Positions 38,636 to 49,467 are shown, counted from the first letter of the stretch. The stretch is DNA of 64,000 nt from Helicobacter sp. NHP19-003 (GCF_019703305.1 NZ_AP024814.1:186001-250000), one strand, 5' to 3'. The notes: a model not told the origin generated them from the sequence alone. Translations and numbers: made by a program.

Positions 38636-38861
38636 GGTGTTAAACAACATGTTGCCAAAGACCTATCCACACACATCGATCTCTTGCGCTCGGTATCTAC
38701 TCAAGATCAGGAGTAATGGGGAAAAACTCTTCAAAACTTCATTGTCTTGAGGAGGGACTCAAGGCTCTCTTGGCTTAGGCATTAAGACACTCTAAATCCC
38801 CTAGATTTTCTTAAAACCCCCAAAAATCCGCTACAATGTCGTTTTTAGCTAAAGGCACACC
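38636..38861 (+). other. Intergenic region with the diverged trailer copy
   Basis: These 226 bp hold no gene that I can support. They contain repeat copy C (38720-38791) and a short stretch before the esterase with a weak TACAAT-like -10 near 38833. Confidence 0.5.
38720..38791 (+). repeat. Repeat copy C: diverged 16S trailer
   Basis: About 72 bp resemble the trailer part of copies A and B (AAAACTTCATTGTCTTGAGG, then CTCAAGGCTCTCTTGGCTTAGG), with roughly one change in five bases and without the rRNA part. It keeps the processing-stem arm. The divergence suggests an older event than copy B. Confidence 0.75.
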
Positions 38862-38966
38862 ATGATCACCAAAGACACGAGTACAAACCCTACACGCCCT
38901 AGACTTCACAAAAGAGGACGACATCTACACCCCACACCTATCAAGACGGGGCAAGTCTTTGGATTA

Positions 38967-39929
38967 ATGGTGTTGGCCACGCTTACCCTTGCAAAAGACC
39001 TAGATAATACACAAAATGTTATAGATGAAATGCCACCCCCCTTAAGGGGCAAAATGCACCCCATCCACACGCAAGATGCCCGCCAAAAATACCTAGACAT
39101 CGCTTACGCCACAAAGTCAAAAGCCCAAAAGTTAGACATTTACTTGCCTAAAGTGGGCAAAGCCCCCTACCCTGTGATCTTCGCTATCCATGGGGGTGGG
39201 TTTGCCTTTGGAGACAAAGCCACAGGAGAGGTTAATCCCCAAATGCACGCCCTAAAGTATGGCTACGCTGTGGTGAGCACCAATTACCGCCTTTCCAAAG
39301 AAGCCACATTCCCCGCTGCCATTTATGATCTCAAAGCCGCCGTGCGCTTCATTAAAGCCCACGCCAAGCAATACCACCTAGACCCCGATAAAATCATCGC
39401 ATGGGGAGATTCTGCTGGGGGTAATTTAGCTTCTATGTTAGGCACAACGGCACTCCACCCCGAGCTAGAAGACTTGACAATGGGTGATGCCAACCAAACA
39501 AGTCAGGTGCAGGCGGTCGTGGATTTTTATGGCCCCATAGATTTTAAAGTGATGGACGCACAATTCAAACAGGGCGGGCAACCATCCCACAGAAAACACC
39601 CCGTCAATGCTCCCAACTCCGCAGAGTCCCTATACATGGGTGTTGCGATCACCAAAATCCCTTATCTAGTGGAGTTTGCCAACCCCACCAGCTACATCTC
39701 TAAAAACACACCCCCCTTTTTTATCATGAACGGCTCTAAAGACCCCATTGTGCCCACACAGCAGAGCGTGCTTTTTGCAAAGGCTCTGCAAAATGTGCTG
39801 GGTAAAGATAAGGTGATTTATGTCCAATTACGCGGGGCTGGGCATGGCGGACCTGCTTTTGAAAACACCAAAAACTTAGCCTTAGTGTTTGCATTTTTGA
39901 AAAAGCTAAATTTAGCCCCTTTGCATTGA
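38967..39929 (+). CDS. Alpha/beta hydrolase esterase (BD-FAE / hormone-sensitive lipase type)
   Basis: An esterase or lipase with the oxyanion motif HGGGFAFGD near residue 85 and the nucleophile elbow GDSAGGN near residue 152. The Asp (KDPIVPT) and His (GAGHGGPAF) follow near the C-terminus. From ATG 38967 it is 320 residues with a short hydrophobic start (MVLATLTLA), a possible signal. The frame stays open upstream to ATG 38862, but that extension is basic and proline-rich and looks like out-of-frame remains of another short gene, so the later start is preferred. The substrate is unknown. Confidence 0.8.
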   Translation: MVLATLTLAKDLDNTQNVIDEMPPPLRGKMHPIHTQDARQKYLDIAYATKSKAQKLDIYLPKVGKAPYPVIFAIHGGGFAFGDKATGEVNPQMHALKYGYAVVSTNYRLSKEATFPAAIYDLKAAVRFIKAHAKQYHLDPDKIIAWGDSAGGNLASMLGTTALHPELEDLTMGDANQTSQVQAVVDFYGPIDFKVMDAQFKQGGQPSHRKHPVNAPNSAESLYMGVAITKIPYLVEFANPTSYISKNTPPFFIMNGSKDPIVPTQQSVLFAKALQNVLGKDKVIYVQLRGAGHGGPAFENTKNLALVFAFLKKLNLAPLH

Positions 39930-39983
39930 AAGTTTTTTCAGGTTGACAAGTTGACAATCTGATCAAGTTTTAACCTAAACCCC

Positions 39984-40014
39984 TTGACAGACACTAAGTG
40001 TCAGGTTTTATAAT
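39984..40014 (+). promoter_or_regulatory. adh promoter with a perfect dyad between -35 and -10
   Basis: TTGACA (39984-39989) and TATAAT (40009-40014) are separated by 19 bp, and that spacer contains the perfect inverted repeat GACACTAAGTGTC (39990-40002). A dyad in this place is a typical operator for a repressor of the MarR, HxlR or Rrf2 kinds. The adh start lies about 87 bp further on, after an AT-rich leader. Confidence 0.6.
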
Positions 40015-40100
40015 ATGGAATGCCCAAAAGATGTTGTGATTTGCTTCATACAAGTTCAATTTTTTGGGTGAAGTTTTTTATCATATTTTAAAGGATAAAC

Positions 40101-41150
40101 ATGCAACGCATCGAAGCTAAAGGTTTTGCGATTCATTCTAAAGACGGCAAATTTGCCGAGCACCACTTCACCCGCCACGCTTTAGGCGAAAAAGATGTTT
40201 TGATTGACATCCACTATTGCGGGATTTGCCACAGCGACATCCACTCTGCCTACAGCGAGTGGCATGATGGCATTTATCCCATGATCCCCGGACACGAAAT
40301 TGCAGGGGTCGTTCAAGAAGTGGGCGCACAGGCGCGCAAATTCAAAGTCGGGGATAAAGTGGGCGTGGGTTGTTTTGTCAACTCTTGCAAAGAGTGCACC
40401 CCTTGCCACGATCACCACGAACAATTTTGCAAAAAAGCGGTGTTCACCTACGATTGCAAGGATCACTTCCACAACGATGAACCCCACATGGGGGGTTATT
40501 CAAATTGCATTGTGGTGGACGAAGACTACATCATCCGTGTCCCCCACGATGCCCCTCTAGAGAAAATCGCCCCCCTGCTTTGTGCCGGCATCACCACTTA
40601 CTCGCCCCTAAAATTCTCTAACATCAAAGCAGGCTCAAAAGTGGGCATCGCGGGCTTTGGCGGGTTGGGGCACATGGGCTTAAAATACGCTCTAGCGATG
40701 GGTGCAGAGGTGAGCGTGATCGGGCGCAGCAACGCCAAAAGGGAAATGGCACTTAGCATGGGCGCAAAACACTATTACAGCGATGTCAAAGACGCAAAAG
40801 GGGCAAATTTAGATCTCATCATCTCCACCATCCCCACCCCCTACAACATGGCAGACTACTTGGATGTGCTTGCCTATGGGGGTGAGTTTGCCATTGTGGG
40901 CTTGCCCCCAAGGGACAACCCCATCACCCTCAGTGCCGCTAACTTTGTGTGGCACGCCAATAAAAAGGTCTACGGCTCTTTAATCGGGGGGATTAAGGAA
41001 ACCCAAGAAATGCTAGATTTTTCGATTCTACACAACATTTACCCCGAAATTGAGCTGGTTACGGGCAAAGACATCGACAGAGTGTATCATGACCTCACCC
41101 ATTCCAACGCTAAGTTCCGCCATGTCATTGACATGAAAAGGTCGTTTTAG
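40101..41150 (+). CDS. Zinc-dependent NAD(P) alcohol dehydrogenase (cinnamyl-alcohol type)
   Basis: The 349-residue medium-chain dehydrogenase reduces aldehydes or oxidises alcohols. The catalytic zinc ligands are in CGICHSD near residue 47 and GHEIAG near residue 67. A structural zinc site is at CKECTPCHDHHEQFC near residues 96-110. The coenzyme loop is GFGGLGHMG near residue 185. It resembles H. pylori HP1104, an NADPH-dependent cinnamyl alcohol dehydrogenase that handles aldehydes. AAAGGATAA precedes the ATG. The promoter with its dyad suggests control by substrate or stress. Confidence 0.92.
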   Translation: MQRIEAKGFAIHSKDGKFAEHHFTRHALGEKDVLIDIHYCGICHSDIHSAYSEWHDGIYPMIPGHEIAGVVQEVGAQARKFKVGDKVGVGCFVNSCKECTPCHDHHEQFCKKAVFTYDCKDHFHNDEPHMGGYSNCIVVDEDYIIRVPHDAPLEKIAPLLCAGITTYSPLKFSNIKAGSKVGIAGFGGLGHMGLKYALAMGAEVSVIGRSNAKREMALSMGAKHYYSDVKDAKGANLDLIISTIPTPYNMADYLDVLAYGGEFAIVGLPPRDNPITLSAANFVWHANKKVYGSLIGGIKETQEMLDFSILHNIYPEIELVTGKDIDRVYHDLTHSNAKFRHVIDMKRSF

Positions 41151-41185
41151 GTTGTGCTCGCCCTCTTGGGGGCTTTTAGGGGGGG

Positions 41186-41608
41186 TTAGTAAATCGTTAC
41201 ATGCTCGGGCTTACAAAAGAGCACAAGTTCCTTGCCATCGCTAAAGCGGTACAGCTCAATGTGCCCCTGGTCCAACACAAAATCCACACTGCAATCGCTC
41301 ACCGCCACCTCTACGCGCACCATGTGTTCCTCTTTGGGGTCGCGTTTCATGGTTAAAATCCGCCCCGTAAACGCCATAGGGTCTAAAGTGATGCGCTGTG
41401 TGAAGCTTGGGATCAACACCTCTAACACCTTTAAAATGATGGTGATGTCGTCATCGATTTGGCAATTTTCCACTTCTAGCTGGGTGCATTTGGCTTGAAT
41501 CACGACATCTTTTGCCTCAAAATGTACCCGCCAGCGCCCCTGTCCCCTTTCGTGTAAAGAAATCTTACCCCGGATGCGGTTTTTCACATAAAGACTTGCA
41601 CTTGGCAT
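41186..41608 (-). CDS. TOBE/Mop-like small-ligand binding protein (tentative)
   Basis: The 140-residue cytoplasmic protein appears to consist of two related beta-rich halves (about 1-65 and 75-140), the second ending in ELYRFSDGKELVLFCKPEHVTIY, which resembles the end of TOBE domains that bind molybdate or tungstate in Mop and ModE. This rests on pattern only. It is convergent with adh, and about 200 bp of AT-rich sequence lie between it and the divergent lipoprotein gene. Confidence 0.5.
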   Translation of the reverse strand: MPSASLYVKNRIRGKISLHERGQGRWRVHFEAKDVVIQAKCTQLEVENCQIDDDITIILKVLEVLIPSFTQRITLDPMAFTGRILTMKRDPKEEHMVRVEVAVSDCSVDFVLDQGHIELYRFSDGKELVLFCKPEHVTIY

Positions 41609-41808
41609 AATTCTGTCCTTCTGGCATTGATTTTATTAAAGTCTAGCACAATACAAACAACGAGGATCGGCAAGACAAGTAAATGGTTGGGGTGTGCGGG
41701 CGTTTTTATGAAAAAATTTTACTTTGTTTGCCACAAGTTTAAAAAATCTACTTCAAAAAAATAATTTCTAGCCGATGTAGGGGTCTATTTCATTTTTAAG
41801 GAGTTTTT

Positions 41809-42170
41809 GTGCGTAGTCGTTCTTTATTTATGAAACTGGGGGGGGGGCGATAGTCGCCCTCTTGCTTGCAGGTTGCACCACTAAGATTGCAAGCATTAAC
41901 CCCAACCAACCCATGACAGGACATGTGAATCAGGTCTTTGGGTATGCTTGCGATAGTTTTACTTGGCCTTATGGTCCTGTTGATGATTTGAAACAGCAAG
42001 CCTTGCAGCAAGTGCAAAATCAGGCGAATAACTACGCCGCAGCAGTGGGGGCGAAAGGAGGTGAGTTGATTAATGTAACGGTCAAAAAAGAGATTTGGCC
42101 TTGGTTTTGGTGGCTCTTGGGACAAAAATGCGTAAAAGTGGAAGGCTACGCACGCCCCAAGACCAATTAG
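41809..42170 (+). pseudogene. Small lipoprotein switched off by a G10 tract (phase-variable)
   Basis: AAGGAG (41798-41803) and GTG 41809 start a frame (RSRSLFMKLGGG) that runs into ten consecutive G at 41838-41847 and then hits TAG. In the frame one base away, the sequence continues as a classical lipoprotein signal with lipobox (AIVALLLAGC) and about 95 more residues to 42170, containing a Gln-rich helix and IWPWFWWLLGQKC. G8 or G11 would give an intact product of about 120 residues, so this copy is OFF. Signal-peptide poly-G tracts are the standard phase-variation device of campylobacterota. The function is unknown. Confidence 0.82.
41838..41847 (+). repeat. Poly-G10 contingency tract
   Basis: This is the longest G run in the window, placed between start codon and lipobox of the small lipoprotein. 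Length changes by slippage would switch the gene; ten G put it out of frame. Confidence 0.85.
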
Positions 42171-42507
42171 GCTAAAGTGGGCGTGACGCTTGCTGACATT
42201 GAGGGCTAAAAGCGGGGTGTATCGGTGCGCTGTGGCGTGTGTGGCGCAACACCCTGACAAGCCCCTTAAGCCTCCTTGCTAGGTAGAGACTAAACCTCTT
42301 CAAGTTTGTGATGCCTTAAGCTTTTAGAGCTAACCCCGCCTTGACTTGCCTAGCCCCCGCTTTGAAGTGGAAAACTAGGCTAAACCCTCGCCTTCGTGTA
42401 TTTTTGCACCACTTAAAAGCACCCCCGTGATAAGCCCCTTGCTAAAGCCCTTTAAAAATCTTGTTTTCATGTTATCATGGGTGGGTCTAAATTTTTAAGG
42501 AGAGATA
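42171..42507 (+). other. Intergenic region before yceI
   Basis: No gene is seen in these 337 bp. There is a GC-rich stretch with partly complementary GGTGCGC and GCGCAACACC near 42215-42245, and close to the end a -10-like TATCAT (42473-42478) about 30 bp before yceI. Confidence 0.45.
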
Positions 42508-43062
42508 ATGAAAAAATTAGCAATCGGTGTGTTTTTGGCTTATGGTTTAATGCATGCGGCAAGCCTAGATACAAGCAAGGCGAGCATGGAGTTTACGGCG
42601 TTTAAAACGGCGCACAAGGCGGGCGTGAAGGGGACTTTTGACCATGTGATCTATAAATTTGGCAAGGACACTTCGACCATCGCCCACATTTTGGATAAGG
42701 CGAGCGCTACGATCAATGCCGATCAGCTAAATCTGCACGATTCAACCAAAACCAAAAATGTTAAAGAAGCGTTTTTTGATCTCTTTAAAGACAAAACCCT
42801 CAAAGTCATTTTTAGAAATGTCGTGGTTGGCGACAAACAAGGCACGATTTTAGCCAGTGTGCGCATGAACGGCAAAAGCGTAAAAGTGCCCATGAGCTAT
42901 AAAATTGAAAACAAAGAATTGGTCGCTACGGGCGTGCTCGACATTTTAGAATTTGGTTTGCAAAAAGAGTTTGCTGAACTTGCCAAAAAATGCAGTGTGC
43001 AACACGAAAAACTCACTTGGTCGCAAGTAGAGATCAGCTTTAAAGCCCCCGTTAAAGAATAG
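42508..43062 (+). CDS. YceI-family periplasmic lipid-binding protein
   Basis: A secreted 184-residue lipocalin-like protein. The signal peptide (residues 1-18, cleaved near MHAAS) is followed by the YceI pattern: the SKASMEFTAFKTAHKAGVKGTF opening region, a central DLFKDKTLKVIFRNV and the end VEISFKAPV. The family binds isoprenoid or fatty amide ligands. It matches H. pylori HP1286, a secreted YceI protein linked to acid or stress response. AAGGAG lies before the ATG. hemL follows 6 bp on. Confidence 0.9.
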   Translation: MKKLAIGVFLAYGLMHAASLDTSKASMEFTAFKTAHKAGVKGTFDHVIYKFGKDTSTIAHILDKASATINADQLNLHDSTKTKNVKEAFFDLFKDKTLKVIFRNVVVGDKQGTILASVRMNGKSVKVPMSYKIENKELVATGVLDILEFGLQKEFAELAKKCSVQHEKLTWSQVEISFKAPVKE

Positions 43063-43068
43063 GTACAG

Positions 43069-44382
43069 ATGACAAAAAAAGAGTTAGAGCACCCGCTCTT
43101 ACACAGCATCAACGATTTTAACGAAGCCAAGCAGGTGATTGTGGGGGGGGTGAACTCCCCCGTGCGGGCGTTTAAAAATGTCGGGGGCGTGCCCCCCTTC
43201 ATCTTTAAGGGGCGGGGGTATGCGCTCTTTGATGTGGACGGCAATACCTATGTAGATTTCGTACAAAGTTGGGGACCCTTGCTCTTTGGGCATGCCGATC
43301 CAGAGATTGAGGAGCGGGTCATCAACACCCTGCAAAGGGGTTTAAGCTTTGGTGCACCCACGGAGTTAGAAACCACTTTGGCCAAAAAGATTGTGGCGCG
43401 CTATGAGGGCGTGGAGAAAGTGCGCCTAGTGAGCAGTGGGACGGAAGCCACGATGAGTGCTATCCGCCTAGCTAGGGCATTCAGCGGTAAGGACGACATT
43501 TTAAAGTTTGAGGGCTGTTACCACGGACACAGCGACAGCTTGCTGGTGAGTGCGGGCAGTGGGTGTGCTACCTTTGGCAACCCCTCTTCTTTAGGTGTTC
43601 CCCACGACTTTAGCAAGCACACTTTAGTCGCCCGCTACAATGACTTAGATTCGGTCAAGGCGTGCTTTAAGGCGGGCAATGTGGGCTGTGTGATCATTGA
43701 GCCGATTGCCGGTAACATGGGGCTGATCCCGGCTAAACTAGAGTTTTTGCAAGGCTTGCAAGAGATTTGCCAAAAAAACGGGGCGGTGTTGATCTTTGAT
43801 GAAGTGATGAGCGGGTTTAGGGCAAGTGCCAGCGGGTCGCAGGGCTTGCACCACCTTGTCCCCGACTTGGTTACCTTTGGCAAGGTCATTGGCGGTGGGC
43901 TACCCCTAGCGTGCTTTGGCGGGCGGGCGGACATTATGGACTTGCTCGCCCCCGTGGGCGGGGTGTATCAGGCGGGGACCTTAAGCGGTAACCCTGTCGC
44001 CGTAGCTGCAGGTATTGTGGCTTTGGAGAAAATCAACAGACAGCCTAAGCTGTATGAACGCTTAGAGGGGCTTGCCAATCAATTTTGCAAAGGCTTGAAA
44101 GAAATCGCCCACTCTTGTGGCTTTGCCCTGCAAACTTGTGTTAGGGGGAGCATGTTTGGGTTTTTCTTCAGCGACAAGGAAGTGCAAAACTTTGAAGACG
44201 CGAGGCAGTCTAACACCGCTCTTTATGCGCAGTTTCACCAAAAAATGTTGCAAAAAGGCGTGTATTTGCCCGCCTCCGCCTTTGAAACGAGCTTCATCTG
44301 TAGCCCGATGGAAAGCTCTATCATTGAAGCCTGTTTAGGCAAGGCACAAGCGAGTTTTTATGAGATCCAACATGGAGCCTAA
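43069..44382 (+). CDS. hemL: Glutamate-1-semialdehyde 2,1-aminomutase
   Basis: HemL converts glutamate-1-semialdehyde to 5-aminolevulinate for haem synthesis. The 437-residue PLP enzyme has the opening [25 protein letters not shown] near residue 125, FDEVMSGFR near residue 243 and the PLP Lys in [11 protein letters not shown] near residue 270. GGVNSP is coded by an eight-G run. Its 3' end overlaps the next small gene. Confidence 0.96.
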   Translation: MTKKELEHPLLHSINDFNEAKQVIVGGVNSPVRAFKNVGGVPPFIFKGRGYALFDVDGNTYVDFVQSWGPLLFGHADPEIEERVINTLQRGLSFGAPTELETTLAKKIVARYEGVEKVRLVSSGTEATMSAIRLARAFSGKDDILKFEGCYHGHSDSLLVSAGSGCATFGNPSSLGVPHDFSKHTLVARYNDLDSVKACFKAGNVGCVIIEPIAGNMGLIPAKLEFLQGLQEICQKNGAVLIFDEVMSGFRASASGSQGLHHLVPDLVTFGKVIGGGLPLACFGGRADIMDLLAPVGGVYQAGTLSGNPVAVAAGIVALEKINRQPKLYERLEGLANQFCKGLKEIAHSCGFALQTCVRGSMFGFFFSDKEVQNFEDARQSNTALYAQFHQKMLQKGVYLPASAFETSFICSPMESSIIEACLGKAQASFYEIQHGA

Positions 44383-44632
44383 ACCCAAATTCAAGCCCGT
44401 GGTGGAGGGGGCAAATGCCTTGAGTCTTGGCATTTCCATAGTCGTGGCCATCTTGCTTGGCATTGGGGTGGGTTATGGCTTGGTGAAGTTAACGGGCATT
44501 GTGTGGCTCTTTTGGCTAGGCGTTGCTTGGGGCGTGGGGGCAGCGATCTTAAATGTCTATAAAGCCTACAAACAGACCAAAAAAGAGCTAGACGAGCTGG
44601 CTAATGACCCCAAATACAAACCCCTCGCCTGA
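44372..44632 (+). CDS. AtpZ/AtpI-like small membrane protein
   Basis: An 86-residue protein with two membrane helices (about 18-38 and 42-62) in a short hairpin and a charged C-terminal tail. This is the pattern of the AtpZ/AtpI family that assists F1Fo-ATP synthase assembly or ion supply. ATG 44372 is preferred over 44360, which lies deeper in hemL. The stop overlaps the next gene by one base. The family call rests on length and topology. Confidence 0.65.
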   Translation: MEPKPKFKPVVEGANALSLGISIVVAILLGIGVGYGLVKLTGIVWLFWLGVAWGVGAAILNVYKAYKQTKKELDELANDPKYKPLA

Positions 44633-45018
44633 TGTGTTCGTATCTGTGTGCCTTGCTCTTACTTGGCTTTAATGTGCTGTGTGCTTTGGGGGTGCTTTGG
44701 CGTTTTCAAGGGCTTGGGGTGCTGAGTTTTGAGGTGGGGTTTTTGAGTTTTTTATTGATTTTGCTAGCCGGTTTCAAACAGCTGAAAAACAAATTGCAAA
44801 CAGCTAAAGAACCCATGCCTTCTAAGTTCTTTGCCTTTGGTTTGGGGCTGCAAATCTCTGTGGGGTGGCTAAAAATCCTCGCCTACGGGGTGTTTTTAGG
44901 TGGGTTATTTGGCTTGTTGAACCTTAAACTGCTCGTGCCTGTGGCTTACTTTGTGGGGCTTGGGGCGTGCTTGGTGGGCGTGGTGGGCCTACAAGCCCTT
45001 AGGCGTGCCAAATCTTAG
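44632..45018 (+). CDS. Hypothetical polytopic membrane protein
   Basis: I cannot name a family. The 128-residue protein is strongly hydrophobic with four likely helices (about 4-22, 30-48, 66-95, 98-120) and a basic end (RRAKS). It begins at the ATG inside the stop of the AtpZ-like gene (TGATG), so it is coupled to it, and its end overlaps convergent thiL by 20 bp. The pair follows hemL as two small genes do in H. pylori (HP0304-HP0305). Confidence 0.65.
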   Translation: MCSYLCALLLLGFNVLCALGVLWRFQGLGVLSFEVGFLSFLLILLAGFKQLKNKLQTAKEPMPSKFFAFGLGLQISVGWLKILAYGVFLGGLFGLLNLKLLVPVAYFVGLGACLVGVVGLQALRRAKS

Positions 45019-45837
45019 GGCGGTAGCGTGAAATCCCCCGCCTTACCACCCCCACGAAGTTTAACTTAGTGCGGTGTTGCTTAGCACGCCTCATCAAAGC
45101 TAGTTTATGTTTTGGGGGGACGCTTAAAAGCAATTCATACTCTTCCCCGCTTAGATAGGTTTTGTTTCTGGGATTGTCAAGCTTGCACGCAAGTTTGTTG
45201 AGCTTTGATAAGCGGTTGCACTCAGCGAGCAGTCCGTCTGAAATGTCTAGTCCAGCGTGCACGAAGGGGCGTACGCTTGAAATAAAGCCTAGCAAGTTTT
45301 TGAGCTGTGGGCGGATGAATTTGGACTTGGGCGACACTTTACCCCCTCTAAGTAGGGTCCCTAAGTCCTTGTAGCTTTGCCCAAGTGTGCCCGTATGCAC
45401 TAATAAATCTTTGGGGCGCATTTTGGTGCGTTCTAAAGGTTTGTGGCTTTTGGCAATGAGGGCAACACTTAAACTCAAATCCCTGCCTAGTGTGGTGTCC
45501 CCCCCCACAATTTTAATCTTAAATTCTTGGCAAGCTTTGGCAATCCCTGCGACTAATTGCCTCATCTCTGCTAAATTGCACCCTTTGGGTAGTTGTATGC
45601 CCAGCAAGGCGTACTTAGGGCAAGCTGCCATTGCGATGGAGTCGGAGATGTTCACGCACATGGCTTTGTAACCGATTTGGCGCATACTTAGCCACTCCCT
45701 CTTAAAATGCACCCCCTCACTGAATAAATCCAGCATGTAAAGGGCTTTAGGCGTGTCTAGCAACACCCCATCATCGCCCAAACCCCACACCACCCCGCTT
45801 TGGGCTAGGGCGTTTAAGAAGGTTTGCTCCAAGTCCA

Positions 45838-45838
<1 letters not shown>
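44999..45838 (-). CDS. thiL: Thiamine-monophosphate kinase ThiL
   Basis: ThiL phosphorylates thiamine monophosphate to the cofactor TPP. The 279-residue protein has the AIR-synthase-like fold with GDDGVLL near residue 21, NISDSIAM near residue 63 and GGDTT near residue 113, and a second half with DISDGLLAECNRL near residue 200. The start is GTG 45838, whose G is the last base of the nadC stop. With thiC at 8.6 kb it points to thiamine synthesis in this organism. It is the last gene of the minus-strand cluster here. Confidence 0.9.
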
Positions 45839-47634
<1,796 letters not shown>

Positions 47635-47642
<8 letters not shown>

Positions 47643-48429
47643 GCAGCACTCCTATGGGCGTGGAGAAAAGCACCTTTTGCCCCACACTCGTGTTCAACGC
47701 CACATTTGGCACAAAGAGTACAATGGTAGAGCCCATTTCAAAACGCCCTAATTCCTCACCTTTTTGTAAGGCGATGGGAGGGTCGTAGGTGTAAATTTTG
47801 GGCTTGGACCGAATTTGGGCGTTGGTGCGTATGAGCGGATCAAAATTTAGCACAATCTGTCCCACATTCAGGGCCCCCACCGCCACGAAGTATAAAACCT
47901 GCCCCTGCAAGTTTTTAGCCACCACCACCACCCGCTCGTTGCGGATGAAAAGCTTTTGGTGCTTTTTTAAGGCAGGGGTGTTTACGGGCAAGAGTTCCCC
48001 GCAAAAGTGGCGCACCTCGATCACTTCCAGATCACAAGAGGCGTGGAAGCGGTGGTAATCTTTGGGTGATAGGTAGAAGTTAAAGTAGCTGTAGTTGTCT
48101 AATTTCTCCCCTTTGCCTAGGAGCTCATTGACCCGATAGCTCATGCCCTTGATTTGCAGGGCTAGGTTGTGCTCTATAGCTCCACAAGCGGTGATGATGC
48201 CATCGCAAGGAGCGATGAGAGTGGCGGGGTTTGGGTCAATCGGGCGGGGGTTACTAGGGCTCTTGTGAAGAGGGCGTTTAGGGTGGGGTAGTTTTAAGGG
48301 GGCAAAGCCGTTTAAATCAATCTTAAAAAGGCGTACATAGACAAAGTTTATCAACCTTTGCACGGGGGGGATGAAGGCACACCTTGCGAACTTGCCAAAG
48401 AGTTTTGAGAGGGTGTTGCTCTGTGCCAC
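47635..48429 (-). CDS. psd: Phosphatidylserine decarboxylase
   Basis: Psd makes phosphatidylethanolamine at the inner membrane. The 264-residue proenzyme has the conserved DYHRFHA near residue 132 and the self-cleavage motif GST in [10 protein letters not shown] near residue 235, where Ser becomes the pyruvoyl group. The start is GTG 48429, sharing a base with the stop of the gene before. It corresponds to HP1357. Confidence 0.94.
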
Positions 48430-48950
48430 TATTGCAAATCCGCTAATTTTAAGACAAACTCAATTTGCCCCTTGCTAATCCTCAACTCTTTGGCGATGGA
48501 GTCGATGCTGTGCCCCTCTTGAAAGAGCTGTATCACGCGTTTTTCGTCTATGTCATCACTGCCCGGGGTGAAATGCCCCAACTCTTTAAATTTATTCTCT
48601 AAAACGATGATTTTTTCCTCCAAATAGTCCCTGTCTTTGTGCATGGTGTCTTGGATTTCTTGCAAGTGGGTGTAAAGGTTGGTTAGGTTGGTGTTGAGGT
48701 TGGTGTTGACCTCGTTTTTAACATTGGCACTGATGTTAGACGCGTTGAACTCGGCTTGCATTTCGTTTTCTTGAATCCACTTGCGGATTTTGTAGATCTC
48801 TTGGTTGATGGTGTCTAGGGCTTTTTCAAGTTGCTTGGTTTTGCTCGCAAACTCTTTGTCTTTTAGGTGGCTGTAGGCGACCAAACACACAAACACCAAT
48901 ACAATAGCCCCCCCCACAATCCACAGCACTTCGTTAAAACTCAAGTCCAT
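48429..48950 (-). CDS. Membrane-anchored coiled-coil protein with C-terminal helix-turn-helix-like segment
   Basis: This protein has no known function. From ATG 48950 it has 173 residues: one N-terminal membrane helix (about 9-26), a long coiled coil (about 35-125), and a C-terminal segment EGHSIDSIAKELRISKGQIEFVLKL that reads like a resolvase or sigma-type HTH (DUF6115-like). An ATG at 48968 is also in frame but lies in the previous gene. It corresponds to HP1358. Anchoring and HTH together are unusual and suggest a structural rather than classical regulatory role. Confidence 0.7.
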   Translation of the reverse strand: MDLSFNEVLWIVGGAIVLVFVCLVAYSHLKDKEFASKTKQLEKALDTINQEIYKIRKWIQENEMQAEFNASNISANVKNEVNTNLNTNLTNLYTHLQEIQDTMHKDRDYLEEKIIVLENKFKELGHFTPGSDDIDEKRVIQLFQEGHSIDSIAKELRISKGQIEFVLKLADLQ

Positions 48951-49421
48951 GCATAGCCTTTCTGTCATTTAAACTTTCTAATTCGCTTTGGGCAATGTGG
49001 CTGTCCCAATCCTTGATGTCGCCCGCGTGCATGCGCTCCACACTCAGAAGCGTGGGCGCAAAGGCTTTCGCCACAAAGCCCAGCCTTTTATAGGGGGTTT
49101 TGGGTAGTTTAGTGCGCATGTAATACAGCTCCCCCTCAACAAACTCCCCCTCACGCCTAAAATCCCATGCCCTAAAACGCCGATCACCCCCGTCCCCTCT
49201 AGGTGCACATACACCCTGTTTTGCTCGTGCAAATACTGCTCAATGTGGTTGAGCTTTTGGTAAATGTCGCTCAGGGCTTTAAAAATGATGTCCTCGCGAT
49301 CCTTGCCGTAAAAGACCTCCCAGGGGGCACTAAAACCTCCCTCACCCTGCCCTAGTTGTAAATACTCGTGTTCGTGTTCGGGCTTCAAGAGGGCAAACTC
49401 TAGGGGCAAAGCCACCGCCAC
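48934..49421 (-). pseudogene. Conserved HP1359-like protein, frameshifted
   Basis: Two frames together give a conserved-looking protein. The first holds LPLEFALLKPEHEHEYLQLG, GGFSAPWEVFYGKDREDIIF and GVIGVLGHGILGVRG. After the five-G run (+ strand C 49146-49150) the next frame continues EFVEGELYYMRTKLPKTPYK to a stop at 48934 inside HP1358. One more G would join them. The end has a loose PilZ-like look, not enough to name it. The start is unclear; GTG 49421 and 49415 are candidates. It lies between ubiA and the HP1358-like gene. Confidence 0.6.
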
Positions 49422-49467
49422 AAGGCGGGTGTAAAAGCCCTTTGCCGTGCAAACCTGCTTAATGCCC

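Noticed and set aside
38862-38966. Upstream extension of the esterase as part of the protein
   Set aside because: The extension is basic and Pro-rich with no signal character, and a more protein-like reading exists one base away; the Met at 38967 begins a hydrophobic segment.
41796-42260. Long minus-strand reading frame opposite the small lipoprotein
   Set aside because: It is a shadow of the plus-strand gene with unnatural composition (His/Cys/Pro-rich) and no ribosome binding site.
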